64,000 nt of DNA. It comes from Mycobacterium sp. 852002-51971_SCH5477799-a. Lineage in GTDB: Bacteria > Actinomycetota > Actinomycetes > Mycobacteriales > Mycobacteriaceae. The stretch's first letter is position 1; every line of letters begins with the position of its first letter. Location: NCBI RefSeq assembly GCF_001667145.1, contig NZ_LZIF01000116.1, positions 62,001-126,000 on the forward strand, read 5' to 3'. The notes below the pieces were generated by a model. That model did not search any database and was not told the DNA's origin. It worked only from the letters and a program-made list of their open reading frames with translations. The translations under genes were made by a program, and so were the position numbers. Shown one piece after another: positions 27,771-36,751 of this stretch.

Positions 27771-28655
27771 GTGAAGATTCGGTTTGGCGTCGGGCTCGGC
27801 GCGGACACCGCCCCGGATCAGCTGGCCGCCATCGTCGATTACCTCGAAGCGGGCGGGGTGGACTCGCTGTGGTTTTCCGAACTGGTGTATTCCCCGGCCG
27901 TCGATCCGGTGGTCGGCATGGCGTATGCGCTCGCGCGGACGACCCGGTTGAAGGTGGGCACCTCGGTGGCCGTGCTGCCCGGGCGCCATCCGGTGCTGGT
28001 GGCAAAACAGTTGGCGTCCCTGGCGGCGGTCGCGCCAAAACGGGTGCTCCCCGTCTTCGGCCTCCGCTCGGCCATACCGGCTGAACGCGAGGTCTTCGTC
28101 GTCCCCGGCGGTGAGCGCGCGGCGGTATTCGACGAATCGCTTCGGCTGCTGCGGGTAGCGCTGGTCGAGGAGTCGGCGACGTTCAGCGGCCGGTATTTCA
28201 GCGTCACCGATGTGGCGATCGCCCCGAGACCGACACCGCCGCTGGACATCTGGGTCGGCGGTTCGGCGCCGGCTGCGTTTCGACGCATCGGCGCGCTGGG
28301 GGACGGCTGGCTGGGCAGCTTCCTCACCCCGGCGGAGGCGCGGGCCGGGCGCGAGGCGATCGAGCGCGCGGCCACGCTAGCCGGGCGCAGCATCGAGCCC
28401 GACCACTTCGGCATCTCACTGGCCGTCGTGGACGAGGGGGAATTGCCCGCGGAATTGGCCGCCGCGATACGCCGGCGCCGCCCGGACCGTGACCCCGCCG
28501 AACTGATCGCCGCCGGATGGGATCAGCTGCACCGGCAACTCGACGCCTACATCGAGGCGGGATTGACGAAATTCGTCATCCGGCCGGTGCGCAAAGCGCC
28601 AATGGATGGCTTTCTCGATCGGTTCGTCGCCGAACTCGTCGCCCGGCAGAACTGA
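27771..28655 (+). CDS. Luciferase-like (LLM) F420-dependent oxidoreductase
   Basis: 294 residues, GTG start after a GGAGGG about 8 bases upstream. TIM-barrel LLM pattern: FGVGLGADTAPDQ, DSLWFSELVYSP near residue 30, GTSVAVLPGRHPVLVAKQLASL (two blocks around 60-80), and WVGGSAPAAFRRIGALGDGWLG near 160-180. Mycobacterial members of this type mostly use F420, but flavin use is not excluded. It precedes glnA3 by 59 bases on the same strand, suggesting a link to nitrogen-compound metabolism. Confidence 0.85.
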   Translation: MKIRFGVGLGADTAPDQLAAIVDYLEAGGVDSLWFSELVYSPAVDPVVGMAYALARTTRLKVGTSVAVLPGRHPVLVAKQLASLAAVAPKRVLPVFGLRSAIPAEREVFVVPGGERAAVFDESLRLLRVALVEESATFSGRYFSVTDVAIAPRPTPPLDIWVGGSAPAAFRRIGALGDGWLGSFLTPAEARAGREAIERAATLAGRSIEPDHFGISLAVVDEGELPAELAAAIRRRRPDRDPAELIAAGWDQLHRQLDAYIEAGLTKFVIRPVRKAPMDGFLDRFVAELVARQN

Positions 28656-28714
28656 GCGACACCGCTGAAGCCGTTTGCCATACCGGAGCGGTTCGAGGTT
28701 GGGAGAATGGCTGC

Positions 28715-30067
28715 ATGACCGGCGCACCGCTGGCCGCCGCGGCCATTGCCCAGCTGGAGGCCGAGGGCGTCGACACGGTCATCGGCACCGTGGTGAATCC
28801 CGCCGGACTCACCCTGGCCAAGACCGTTCCGATCCGGCGAACGAACACATTCGCGGATCCTGGGTTGGGGGCCAGCCCGTCGTGGCACGCGTTCGCCATC
28901 GATCAAACCGGCATCGCCTTCACCGCCGCGGTGGGTGTGGTGGGGGATCAGCGTCTTCGAATCGACTTGTCCGCGTTGCGCATCGTCGGTGACGGCCTGG
29001 CCTGGGCGCCCGCCGCTTTTTTCGAACAGGACGGCACACCGGTCCCCGCCTGTGGCCGGGGAACGTTGCGGCGGATCGAGGCCGCGCTCACCCAGGCCGG
29101 CGTCGAGGCCGCGATCGGCCACGAGATCGAATTCCTCTTGGTCGGCCCGGGCGGCGACCGGCTGCCGTCGACGTTGTGGGCGCAGTACGGCCTGGCCGGC
29201 GTGCTGGAGCACGAGGCGTTCGTGCGGGACGTGATCGGGTCGGCCACGGGGGCCGGCATTTCGATCGAACAGTTTCACCCCGAGTACGGCGCCAACCAGT
29301 TCGAGATCTCGCTGTCGCCACAGCCTCCGGTCGCCGCCGCCGATCAGCTGATACTGATGCGGCTCATCATCGGCCGCGCGGCCCGCCGCCACGGGCTGCG
29401 CATCAGTCTGTCTCCCGCACCCTTCGCTGACGGCGTCGGATCCGGTGCACACCAACATTTTTCGCTGTCGATGTCCGAAGGTCCGTTGTTCTCCGACGGC
29501 ACCGAATCCCGGGGCATGACGACGACGGGGGAGAGCGCGATCGCGGGGGTCGTCCGCGGCCTGCCGGAGGCCCAGGGCGTGCTGTGCGGGTCGATCGTCT
29601 CCGGCTTGCGGATGCGGCCGGGCAATTGGGCCGGTGCCTACGCGTGCTGGGGCACCGAAAATCGAGAGGCTGCAGTGCGATTCGTCACCGGCGGACCGGG
29701 AAGTCCGCGCGGGGGCAATGTCGAGGTGAAAATCGTCGACCCATCCGCGAACCCGTACCTGGCGTCGGCCGCCATCCTCGGCCTTGCGCTGGACGGGATC
29801 AAGTGTCAGTTGGCGCTGCCACCCGAGATCACCATCGACCCGGCCGTTCTGTCCGATTCCGACCGTGAGCGTGACGGTATCGTGCGCCTGACCGATTCGC
29901 AGGCCGAAGCGATTGCGGCACTCGACGGTTCGGAGGCGATGCGTCGCATCCTGGGCGATCCCGTGGTCGACATGGTCGTCGCGGTTCGCCGCATGGAGCA
30001 GCACCGCTACGGTGACTTGGCGGCCGAGCAGCTGGCGGACAAGTTCCGCATGGCCTGGAGTCTGTGA
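28715..30067 (+). CDS. glnA3: Glutamine synthetase-like protein GlnA3
   Basis: 450 residues, the length of H37Rv Rv1878 (GlnA3). The glutamine-synthetase C-terminal catalytic barrel is seen in GHEIEFLLVGPGG (metal-binding Glu), PEYGANQFEIS, GSGAHQHFSLS (ATP/metal His) and NVEVKIVDPSANPYL (C-terminal substrate loop). It is a divergent member, not the housekeeping enzyme; Streptomyces relatives ligate glutamate to polyamines or ethanolamine. Its stop overlaps the next gene's GTG start by four bases, so the two are translationally coupled. Confidence 0.93.
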   Translation: MTGAPLAAAAIAQLEAEGVDTVIGTVVNPAGLTLAKTVPIRRTNTFADPGLGASPSWHAFAIDQTGIAFTAAVGVVGDQRLRIDLSALRIVGDGLAWAPAAFFEQDGTPVPACGRGTLRRIEAALTQAGVEAAIGHEIEFLLVGPGGDRLPSTLWAQYGLAGVLEHEAFVRDVIGSATGAGISIEQFHPEYGANQFEISLSPQPPVAAADQLILMRLIIGRAARRHGLRISLSPAPFADGVGSGAHQHFSLSMSEGPLFSDGTESRGMTTTGESAIAGVVRGLPEAQGVLCGSIVSGLRMRPGNWAGAYACWGTENREAAVRFVTGGPGSPRGGNVEVKIVDPSANPYLASAAILGLALDGIKCQLALPPEITIDPAVLSDSDRERDGIVRLTDSQAEAIAALDGSEAMRRILGDPVVDMVVAVRRMEQHRYGDLAAEQLADKFRMAWSL

Positions 30068-31185
30068 CGGCGCCTGTGGCCTCCGACAACGCGTTGACCC
30101 GGCACATCGGCGAAGTGGCGCTGATCGATCAGCATGTCCATGGCTGCTGGCTGACGCCGGGAGACCGGTCGCGATTCGAGAACGCGCTCAACGAGGCCGA
30201 CACCGAGCCCATCAGGTATTCGGGTTTCGACTCACAACTCGGGTTTGCGGTGCGAGCTCATTGCGCTCCGGTCCTGGGGCTGCCCAAACACAGCGATCCG
30301 CAGACGTATTGGGAGCGTCGCAGCCAATTCAGCGAGGAGGAGTTGGTCCGCCTGTTCTTGCCGGTCGCCGGTGTGAGCGACTGGCTGGTGGACACCGGGA
30401 TCGGAAGCGCTGGAGTCGCCGGAGTTTCCGACGTGGCTGGGCTGTCCGGCAACCACGCACACGAGGTCGTTCGTCTCGAGGAGGTAGCCGAGCTGGCGGC
30501 GGAAGCGCCGGGTGATTACGCGGCTACTTTCGAAAAAATTCTGCGTCGGCGTGCCGCCGGCGCGGTCGGCACCAAGTCGATCCTGGCCTACCGTGGCGGA
30601 TTCGCCGGAGATCTCAGTGAACCGTCGACGACGGAGGTCGCCGAGGCGGCCAGCCGATGGCGCGAGCGCGGCGGTACCCGGTTGCAGGATCGGGTCTTGC
30701 TGCGGTTCGGATTGCACCAGGCGCTTAGGCTGGGCAAGCCGCTGCAATTCCACGTCGGGTTCGGCGACCGCGATTGCGAGCTGCGCAAGGCGAATCCGCT
30801 TCTGTTGGTCGACTTTCTGCGACAGGCGGCAGAAGTCCCGATTGTGCTGCTGCATTGTTATCCCTACGAGCGTGAGGCCGGCTACCTGGCGCAGGCGTTC
30901 CACAACGTCTATCTCGACGGTGGGTTGAGCGTGAACCACCTCGGCGCGCGGTCGCCGGCCTTCCTCGCGCGTCTGCTCGAGATGGCGCCCTTTTCCAAGA
31001 TTCTCTACTCGTCGGACGGCTTCGGCCCGGCGGAACTGCATTTCCTCGGTGCCGTCTTGTGGCGCAGGGGTATCGACCGGGTGTTACGGGAATTTGTGGA
31101 CCGTGGTGATTGGAGCGAGGCGGACGCCATCCGGGTGGTCGATCTCATCGCCCGGGAGAACGCCGCGCGTATCTACCGCGTTTGA
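30064..31185 (+). CDS. Amidohydrolase (FluG/NodGS N-domain type)
   Basis: 373 residues, GTG start overlapping the glnA3 stop. Amidohydrolase-2 fold: IDQHVHG near residue 21 (metal His pair), a KSILAYRGG segment, LQFHVGFGD near 235, IVLLHCYPYEREAGYL near 260 and ILYSSDGFGPAE near 313 with the late metal-type Asp. It matches H37Rv Rv1879. Fungal FluG and plant NodGS fuse such an amidohydrolase to a glutamine-synthetase-like domain; here they are separate, overlapping genes. A likely job is hydrolysis of the gamma-glutamyl product or its derivative. Confidence 0.88.
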   Translation: MTAPVASDNALTRHIGEVALIDQHVHGCWLTPGDRSRFENALNEADTEPIRYSGFDSQLGFAVRAHCAPVLGLPKHSDPQTYWERRSQFSEEELVRLFLPVAGVSDWLVDTGIGSAGVAGVSDVAGLSGNHAHEVVRLEEVAELAAEAPGDYAATFEKILRRRAAGAVGTKSILAYRGGFAGDLSEPSTTEVAEAASRWRERGGTRLQDRVLLRFGLHQALRLGKPLQFHVGFGDRDCELRKANPLLLVDFLRQAAEVPIVLLHCYPYEREAGYLAQAFHNVYLDGGLSVNHLGARSPAFLARLLEMAPFSKILYSSDGFGPAELHFLGAVLWRRGIDRVLREFVDRGDWSEADAIRVVDLIARENAARIYRV

Positions 31186-31216
31186 CCCCCGGTCGCGCCG
31201 GGGTACACCTCCGGTC

Positions 31217-32050
31217 ATGGCGACCGCGAAGGGCGTCTTCGGCTGGGCCCGCGACAAGGTGGTGTCGTGGGTGCCCAAAGCTGACCTCGACCAGCGCGAC
31301 CCCGACTACATCCGCGACCAGCTGCCGGGAACCTGGTTGCTGGCGTCGCTGTATTTCAGGGCGGACGTTCGGGGCCTGGGCCGCATTCCCGCCGAGGGAC
31401 CGGTGCTGCTGGTAGGCAACCACAGCGGCGGCAATGTGCCACCCGACACCTTCGTGTTCACGCTCGCCTTCTGCTCGTATTTCGGCGTCGAGCGGCCCTT
31501 CTACCAGTTGGCCCATGACCTCGTCGTCTCCGCGCCGCCGCTCGGCTCACTGCGCAAATTCGGCACCGTCGCCGCCAATCCCGAAAATGCCCGCCTCGCA
31601 TTGGATTCCGGCGCAGCACTGCTGGTCTATCCCGGGGGTGACTACGAGGTGTTCCGGCCCTCGTGGGAACGCCACAAGGTCGACTTCGGTGGACGCATGG
31701 GTTACGTCAAGCTGGCCCGCGAGGCCGGGGTGCCGATCGTCCCGGTCGCCAGCATCGGTGGCCAGGAGAGCGCGCTTTTCCTCAATCGCGGGCAATGGCT
31801 GGCCAAGCTGTTGATGGCCGACAAGTTGCTCCGGCTCAAGAGCATCCCGATCTCGCTCGCACTGCCGTGGGGCCTCAACATCAGCGACCTGGCGGGTCAC
31901 ATTCCGTTGCCCACCAAGATCGTGATCGAAGTGCAAGACCCGATCGAGGTCGACGGCGACGATCAAGCGGTGCACGACAAGGTGATGGCCTCCCTGCAGG
32001 GCGGCGTCGACCGGCTGGCCGCCGAACGACGATTCCCGGTGATCGGCTGA
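31217..32050 (+). CDS. Acyltransferase of the PlsC/LPLAT superfamily
   Basis: 277 residues from the ATG at 31217. GPVLLVGNHSGGNVPPDTFV (near residue 60) is the family block I, but the standard H-x4-D spacing is stretched to NHSGG-x4-D. Block III reads LLVYPGGDYEVFRPSW (near 136) and block IV VPIVPVASIGG (near 175). It probably transfers an acyl group to a lipid acceptor at the inner membrane. It ends on the first base of the next gene's ATG (TGATG). Confidence 0.82.
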   Translation: MATAKGVFGWARDKVVSWVPKADLDQRDPDYIRDQLPGTWLLASLYFRADVRGLGRIPAEGPVLLVGNHSGGNVPPDTFVFTLAFCSYFGVERPFYQLAHDLVVSAPPLGSLRKFGTVAANPENARLALDSGAALLVYPGGDYEVFRPSWERHKVDFGGRMGYVKLAREAGVPIVPVASIGGQESALFLNRGQWLAKLLMADKLLRLKSIPISLALPWGLNISDLAGHIPLPTKIVIEVQDPIEVDGDDQAVHDKVMASLQGGVDRLAAERRFPVIG

Positions 32051-32484
32051 TGCGCGTCGAACGCCGTTGCGTCATCAACGCCGACCGTTCCGCGGTGTGG
32101 AAAATCATCAGCGACCCCGACTGTTACCCGTCGTTCATGACGAACCTCGAACGGTGGGAGTCGTCGAACGACAAGCCACCGGGCGTCGGTGCGCGCTACA
32201 CCGTCCACTGGAAGATCGGTTCCGTACCCGTTGGCGGGCTGATCGAGGTGGTCGAGTTCGACGACGGCCGCGACCTCGCCTGGGTGGGTATCACCGGGGT
32301 GACGCTGCGCGGGCGGATGCGGTTGCGCGACAGAGGCGACGGCTGCACAAAGGTGACGTTCCGGCTGTCCTATCAGGCTCCCGGCGGGATACTCGGCTAC
32401 GTCGCCGACCGGATCGCGGTGCGCCAGGTGGGACGCACTCTCACGGATACGTTGAAACGCCTCCGGAAGATGGCCGAGTCGTAG
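32050..32484 (+). CDS. SRPBCC (START-like) protein
   Basis: 144 residues. The pattern VERRCVINADRSAVWKIISDPDCYPSFM at the N-terminus (first 15 shown as the beta1-alpha1 unit) with a later LAWVGITGVTLRGRMRLRD sheet and a long C-terminal helix is that of polyketide-cyclase/START-like lipid-binding folds. No catalytic residues can be named. It is coupled to the acyltransferase gene by a one-base stop/start overlap, so a lipid-handling role is plausible. Confidence 0.8.
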   Translation: MRVERRCVINADRSAVWKIISDPDCYPSFMTNLERWESSNDKPPGVGARYTVHWKIGSVPVGGLIEVVEFDDGRDLAWVGITGVTLRGRMRLRDRGDGCTKVTFRLSYQAPGGILGYVADRIAVRQVGRTLTDTLKRLRKMAES

Positions 32485-32498
32485 CCTGAACGGCGTCG

Positions 32499-32942
32499 TC
32501 AGACCAGCGCCGAAGCGTCGAAGACCCAGCTCACATCGCCAGAAGCCAAGCCCTCGAAGTGATTCGGGGGAGCGAAGGCAACTAAGCTGTTGAAGTCCCA
32601 ATAGTCTTTCCAGACAGTCACTTTGCCATCGACGACTTTGTGGACCGTCACGAATCGCAGCACACCTTGTTCACCCGTGGCGAATGTCCATGTCTCGGAG
32701 TGCTCATAGAGCACGTCGGAGCCGTTGGACACCAGCACGCCGGTGTGGTTCTCGTAGCCGGCCAACTGCTCGAGCCCCATCTTGAGGCGTTTGACGATGT
32801 CGTCCGGACCACGGGCCGCCAAGGCGGGGACGGGCATGTCGATATAGAGGCAGTCGTCGGACAGGAAGGTCTTGATCGCCTCCCAATCTCTGTGCGAAAG
32901 GGCCTGCCACAGCCCACGGACGACATCCTCGACCGCGATCAT
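32499..32942 (-). CDS. SnoaL-like / limonene-epoxide-hydrolase-family protein
   Basis: 147 residues from the ATG at 32942, which has AGAGG 5 bases upstream; an in-frame ATG at 32957 is the alternative. The cone-shaped LEH/SnoaL fold is suggested by VVRGLWQALSHRDWEAIKTF, FLSDDCLYIDMPV and VVDGKVTVWKDYWDF. In limonene-1,2-epoxide hydrolase the catalytic triad is Asp-Arg-Asp; here the Arg position before the second Asp is Lys (WKDYWD), so epoxide hydrolysis is doubtful. It is convergent with the SRPBCC gene. Confidence 0.75.
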   Translation of the reverse strand: MIAVEDVVRGLWQALSHRDWEAIKTFLSDDCLYIDMPVPALAARGPDDIVKRLKMGLEQLAGYENHTGVLVSNGSDVLYEHSETWTFATGEQGVLRFVTVHKVVDGKVTVWKDYWDFNSLVAFAPPNHFEGLASGDVSWVFDASALV

Positions 32943-33044
32943 AGATACCTCTGTCATAGCGGCAAATAAACTCTGTCACCGCGCCGGTGTCAACAGTCGG
33001 CTCTCACCCGCACGCATAGGCCGAGCTTCACGCGACATGCCGCG

Positions 33045-34367
33045 TCAACCGTCCACCGCGGCCATCGAACGGGCCGGCCCCAGGTTCACCGGCAATGACG
33101 ACCAGCCCCGCAGCACCCGGGTTTCGCGCCTGCTCCCTGCGCCCGCCGCGCGCACCTCGGGGAAGCGGTCGAAAAAGGTCCGCAACCCGACTTCCCCCTC
33201 CGCACGGGCAAGGGCCGCACCCAGGCAGAAGTGCCGGCCACCGGAGAAGGCGAGATGCCTTCCGGCGTTTTCCCTTTCGATGTCGAAGCGATGCGGGTCC
33301 GCGAACACGGCCGGGTCGCGGTTGGCGGCGGCCAGATAGACCAGCACCAGGTCGCCCCGTTGCAACCTCCGACCGGCAATCTCGACGTCGTTGAGCGCGA
33401 TCCGTGCTGTCAGCTGTACGGGTGATTCCAGCCGCAGGATCTCCTCGACGGCGTTGGGCCACAGCTCGGGACGCCGTCTCAGGGTGTCGAGGTGCTGGGG
33501 CGCGTCCAACAGCATGCGAATCCCGTTGCCGAGCAGGTTCACCGTGGTCTCGAAACCGGCGGCCAGCACCAGTCCGGCGATCGCCTGCAGCTCTTTGTCG
33601 TTGAGATACGTTTCAGCAGAGCCGCTTTCGGCGGTCTGAATCAGTTGGCTCATCAAATTGTCGCTGGGGTCCAGTCGCAACTGCCGCAGATGCCCGTCGA
33701 GCCAGGAGCTGAAGCCGGCGATCCCTTCCTGCACGCTGCGGTACTGCCGCCAGGGCAATCCGATGTCAAGGCTCGGCGCGGCCAGTTCACCGAATTCCAG
33801 GACGCGCGGCCGTTCCGACTCGGGCACACCGAGGATCTCGCTGATGATCGAGACCGGAAGTTGCGAACAGTACCGCCCGACGATGTCGACCACGCCCGAC
33901 TCGCCGGCCAGTCGATCCAACAGCTCGGCGGCAGTCCGCTCCACGCGATCTCGCAGCGCGGCAACCGCCCTCGGAGTGAACACGGCCGACACGGTCTTGC
34001 GGTAGCGGGTGTGGTCGGGCGGCTCGACGGCCAGAAGCGACGGTGCACGCAGCGGATGCAGGAAATCGTCGCGGGTGCGCCGCTCCAGCCATCGCAACGG
34101 CGCAGGCAGATTCGATCCGAAGACCAGCACCCGGAAATCTTCGGACCGCAGCAGCTCATGGGCGAGTGCGTGATCGGCCGTCAGATAGGCGACGCGGCCC
34201 TGCACCAGCTTGCCCTGTGCTCGGACTTCGTCGTAGTACCGCACCGGGTCGGCAGCGACGGCCGGATCGGCGATCAGTCTGGCCTGGACGTCGCCCCTCC
34301 GGGCCACAAGCGATGCGGCAGCGCGGATGAAGCCGTGCATCGCGAACCAGTGCACTCGCTCCTTCAC
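33045..34367 (-). CDS. cyp140: Cytochrome P450 CYP140 family
   Basis: 440-residue haem monooxygenase, same place and size as H37Rv Rv1880c. Visible: I-helix AGFETT (270-275), the ExxR at Glu309-Arg312, and the haem-binding FSGGRHFCLG with Cys381. The GTG start at 34367 has GGAGGG close upstream. The natural substrate of CYP140 is unknown. No ferredoxin or reductase gene is adjacent, so electron partners are elsewhere. Confidence 0.95.
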   Translation of the reverse strand: MKERVHWFAMHGFIRAAASLVARRGDVQARLIADPAVAADPVRYYDEVRAQGKLVQGRVAYLTADHALAHELLRSEDFRVLVFGSNLPAPLRWLERRTRDDFLHPLRAPSLLAVEPPDHTRYRKTVSAVFTPRAVAALRDRVERTAAELLDRLAGESGVVDIVGRYCSQLPVSIISEILGVPESERPRVLEFGELAAPSLDIGLPWRQYRSVQEGIAGFSSWLDGHLRQLRLDPSDNLMSQLIQTAESGSAETYLNDKELQAIAGLVLAAGFETTVNLLGNGIRMLLDAPQHLDTLRRRPELWPNAVEEILRLESPVQLTARIALNDVEIAGRRLQRGDLVLVYLAAANRDPAVFADPHRFDIERENAGRHLAFSGGRHFCLGAALARAEGEVGLRTFFDRFPEVRAAGAGSRRETRVLRGWSSLPVNLGPARSMAAVDG

Positions 34368-34422
34368 TGGCCCTCCCTCGTTCAGGTATGGTTTCGAGCC
34401 TAGGCCCCGGCCACCTCGAGAG

Positions 34423-34845
34423 TCAGCACTGCGCGACGATTTTGAAGTCGGTGGTCACCACTTTGTTGGGGTGGCTGCTGTTGATGCCATAGGCGCTGCC
34501 CGTGATGGTGTATGCGTCGTTGGCGAGATCAACGTGCGCGTCTCCCACGCCCCCTTGCCAGAAGCTGCCGGTGAAGCCGTCGACGTTGCGAATCTTCACC
34601 CACTGCGGCATCGCCCGGTAACCGCTGAGCAGCACCACCGCTTCCACACCGCCGTCGTGGTCGGGAATGTCGATGGTCCGGTACATCTGGTCTTGCCGGC
34701 ATGCGGGGGGGCGCGTCGTGTGGGTCGCGCCGTCGATGGTCAGACGAGCGGCTCGGCGAGGCGTCGTCTGCGACGAGCCACATCCCGCGGCGCTGACGAC
34801 GACAGCCGCCAAAGCCAAAGCGACTGTGAGCCAACGATTGTGCAT
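34423..34845 (-). CDS. lppE: Lipoprotein LppE
   Basis: 140 residues. Signal peptide with a lipobox VSAAGC (Cys22), the lipidation site, followed by a Ser/Thr-rich linker and a beta-rich domain with Cys near residue 49 and at the C-terminus (VAQC), which may pair. The ATG has AAGGAGG 9 bases upstream. It matches H37Rv Rv1881c (LppE), anchored on the outer face of the membrane; the family is also called mycobacterial lipoprotein LpqH-like. Function unknown. Confidence 0.9.
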   Translation of the reverse strand: MHNRWLTVALALAAVVVSAAGCGSSQTTPRRAARLTIDGATHTTRPPACRQDQMYRTIDIPDHDGGVEAVVLLSGYRAMPQWVKIRNVDGFTGSFWQGGVGDAHVDLANDAYTITGSAYGINSSHPNKVVTTDFKIVAQC

Positions 34846-34857
34846 CAGCCGACCTCC

Positions 34858-35691
34858 TTACTGCCGCTTCGGCACCAGCGCCGGTAGGGACTTGACGATG
34901 CTGCGCCGCACGAATTCTGGACTCAGACCCTTGAACAAGTCAATCAAGCGAATGCTCTTCGGTACATACCAATGCAACCGCCTGTGGTTGTGATAGGCCC
35001 GCCATGCCGCCTCGGCCACGCTGGATGCCGGCATCAACCGGAACATGCCCTTCTTGGGTGCGGTGGCCCGCAGTTGCTCAGCCGTCATGGGCGCGCCACC
35101 GTCATCGGAGTGGTTGGTCGTCGTCGTGAGGATGGCGGTATCGATCAGACCGGGGAGCACGTCGGCGACCCGCACCCCGTGTCGCTGCCACTCCACACTG
35201 AGCGCCTCGGTCAGGCCCTTGACCGCGTGCTTGGTGGACGAGTAGACGGCCAGGCGGGGCATGCCATAGGTCCCCGAGGACGATGACGTTGAGAACATCA
35301 GACTGCCGGGCGTCTTCTTCAGGTACGGCAGTGAGGCGTATGCGCCGGTCAGTACCGCTTTGAAGTTGATGTCGACGACGCGCATCGCGGCGTCATACGG
35401 CACGTCTTCGAACCAGCCGGACTCGCCGATCCCGGCGTTGTTCCACATCATGTCGAGTCCGCCACCGTCGTTGCCGGCGCAGAAATCGGCCAGGGCGCCG
35501 TCGAGGGCCGCCTTGTCCGTCACATCCACGGCGCGGGTCCACAGTCGATCGCCACCGAGTTCTTCGTTCAGCGTTGCCAGACCGGCATCGTTACGGTCAA
35601 CGGCGCCGACACGCCATCCCTTCGCGTGGAACAGCTTTGCGCCCTCGCGACCCATGCCACTGCCCGCGCCGGTGATGAAGACCGATTTCAC
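34858..35691 (-). CDS. Short-chain dehydrogenase/reductase
   Basis: 277 residues from a GTG at 35691, equal in length to H37Rv Rv1882c. Classical SDR: FITGAGSGMGREGA (residues 5-18), WNNAGIG near 82-88, a Ser-rich STSSSSGTYGMP loop, and YSSTKHAVKGL near 145 with the catalytic Tyr and Lys. The C-terminal tail is basic, like other mycobacterial lipid SDRs. It begins 5 bases after the SRPBCC gene stop and ends 12 bases before lppE. Confidence 0.9.
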   Translation of the reverse strand: MKSVFITGAGSGMGREGAKLFHAKGWRVGAVDRNDAGLATLNEELGGDRLWTRAVDVTDKAALDGALADFCAGNDGGGLDMMWNNAGIGESGWFEDVPYDAAMRVVDINFKAVLTGAYASLPYLKKTPGSLMFSTSSSSGTYGMPRLAVYSSTKHAVKGLTEALSVEWQRHGVRVADVLPGLIDTAILTTTTNHSDDGGAPMTAEQLRATAPKKGMFRLMPASSVAEAAWRAYHNHRRLHWYVPKSIRLIDLFKGLSPEFVRRSIVKSLPALVPKRQ

Positions 35692-35696
35692 GGGCG

Positions 35697-36152
35697 TCAA
35701 GCCGCCTCGACCACGTCTTTGATGCGGTTGAGCGTCTTGGTCATGTCGCGGATGTTGCGGCGCTTGCGCAGAAAGCCGCCGAACAACCAGTACACGCCCA
35801 GCCATGGTGCCGGGTTGAGCCGAAACGACTCGGTGACGTCGGTCCCGCTACCGCTGGGCGCCAACCGGTAATGCCAGTTGTTGACCGCCCGGTCACCGAG
35901 GAGCACCGCGAAGCCGAATTCGCGCCCGGGTTCACAAGCGGTGACCTTGCATGTCGTCCAGTACACCGGCCCCAACTCGTTGCGCTTGACGTGACCGCGG
36001 AATTTCGCACCGAGGGCTGGGCCGGCCGAATCACCAAGCCACTCGGCTTCGAATACTTCCGGGGAGAATTTCCCCGTGTTGCGGACATCTGCGATGAGAT
36101 CCCAGATCTTGGCCGCAGGCGCCGCCATGTGAACAGTCGCCGAACCTTCCAT
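35697..36152 (-). CDS. SRPBCC-family protein
   Basis: 151 residues from the ATG at 36152; a TTG four codons upstream is possible. The order ATVHMAAPAAKIWDLIADV, then a long sheet region with FGFAVLLGDRAVNNWHYRL and TDVTESFRL, fits the polyketide_cyc2/START-like fold, which binds hydrophobic ligands. It matches H37Rv Rv1883c in place and length. It is probably co-transcribed with the downstream SDR. Confidence 0.85.
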   Translation of the reverse strand: MEGSATVHMAAPAAKIWDLIADVRNTGKFSPEVFEAEWLGDSAGPALGAKFRGHVKRNELGPVYWTTCKVTACEPGREFGFAVLLGDRAVNNWHYRLAPSGSGTDVTESFRLNPAPWLGVYWLFGGFLRKRRNIRDMTKTLNRIKDVVEAA

Positions 36153-36205
36153 GGCCTGATCCAAACACAGCCTCGCGCTGGGTCATAGACCGCAGTCGTG
36201 TTTCA

Positions 36206-36616
36206 TCAGCGCGGGACGGCCGCCTGAATCAGTCCGTTGATGATCTGCTTGATGCCCTGGGCCGGGTGGGAATACCAACCGATGGGCAGGCCCGAGTTGG
36301 CGCCGCACTTCGGCCAGGGCTCCACGCCCTCCTCGGCGAAAACCCGGTTGGCCACAGCGATTTGCTGTTCCCTGGATGCGGCCGCAGGATTGCCGACGCC
36401 TCCGTATTGGGCCCAGGTGCCCGGTTTGAATTGCAGTCCACCGTATTCGCCATTGCCGGTGTTGGCGTGCCAGTTGCCACCGGATTCGCACTGCGCGATC
36501 GCGTCCCAGTTTGGGGTCGGGGCCGCGTTCGCCACACCCGTGGACGAGGTCATCGACGCTGCAACGAACCCGCCGACCATTATGGCCTTGACGAGCGGCT
36601 TGCCGAGATTTCTCAT
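36206..36616 (-). CDS. rpfC: Resuscitation-promoting factor RpfC-type
   Basis: 136 residues from the ATG at 36616 (a TTG at 36643 would give nine more). A signal peptide ends near VANA (about residue 31), and the lysozyme-like transglycosylase domain follows: [13 protein letters not shown] with the catalytic Glu44, then [15 protein letters not shown] and [16 protein letters not shown]. Rpfs cleave peptidoglycan and wake dormant cells. It matches H37Rv Rv1884c, with a shorter N-terminus. It belongs to the run of secreted proteins with chorismate mutase and antigen 85B. Confidence 0.92.
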   Translation of the reverse strand: MRNLGKPLVKAIMVGGFVAASMTSSTGVANAAPTPNWDAIAQCESGGNWHANTGNGEYGGLQFKPGTWAQYGGVGNPAAASREQQIAVANRVFAEEGVEPWPKCGANSGLPIGWYSHPAQGIKQIINGLIQAAVPR

Positions 36617-36751
36617 GCCCAGGATTTCGGCACGTGTGGCCAAAGCGTTACCTATTCGAAAATGGCGCGAGATATGCCTTCTATCTGCGTAAATCGCCTT
36701 ATCGACGGGCAGAATGGGACCGTTAGAAATTGGTGAGGAAAAATTAAACTA

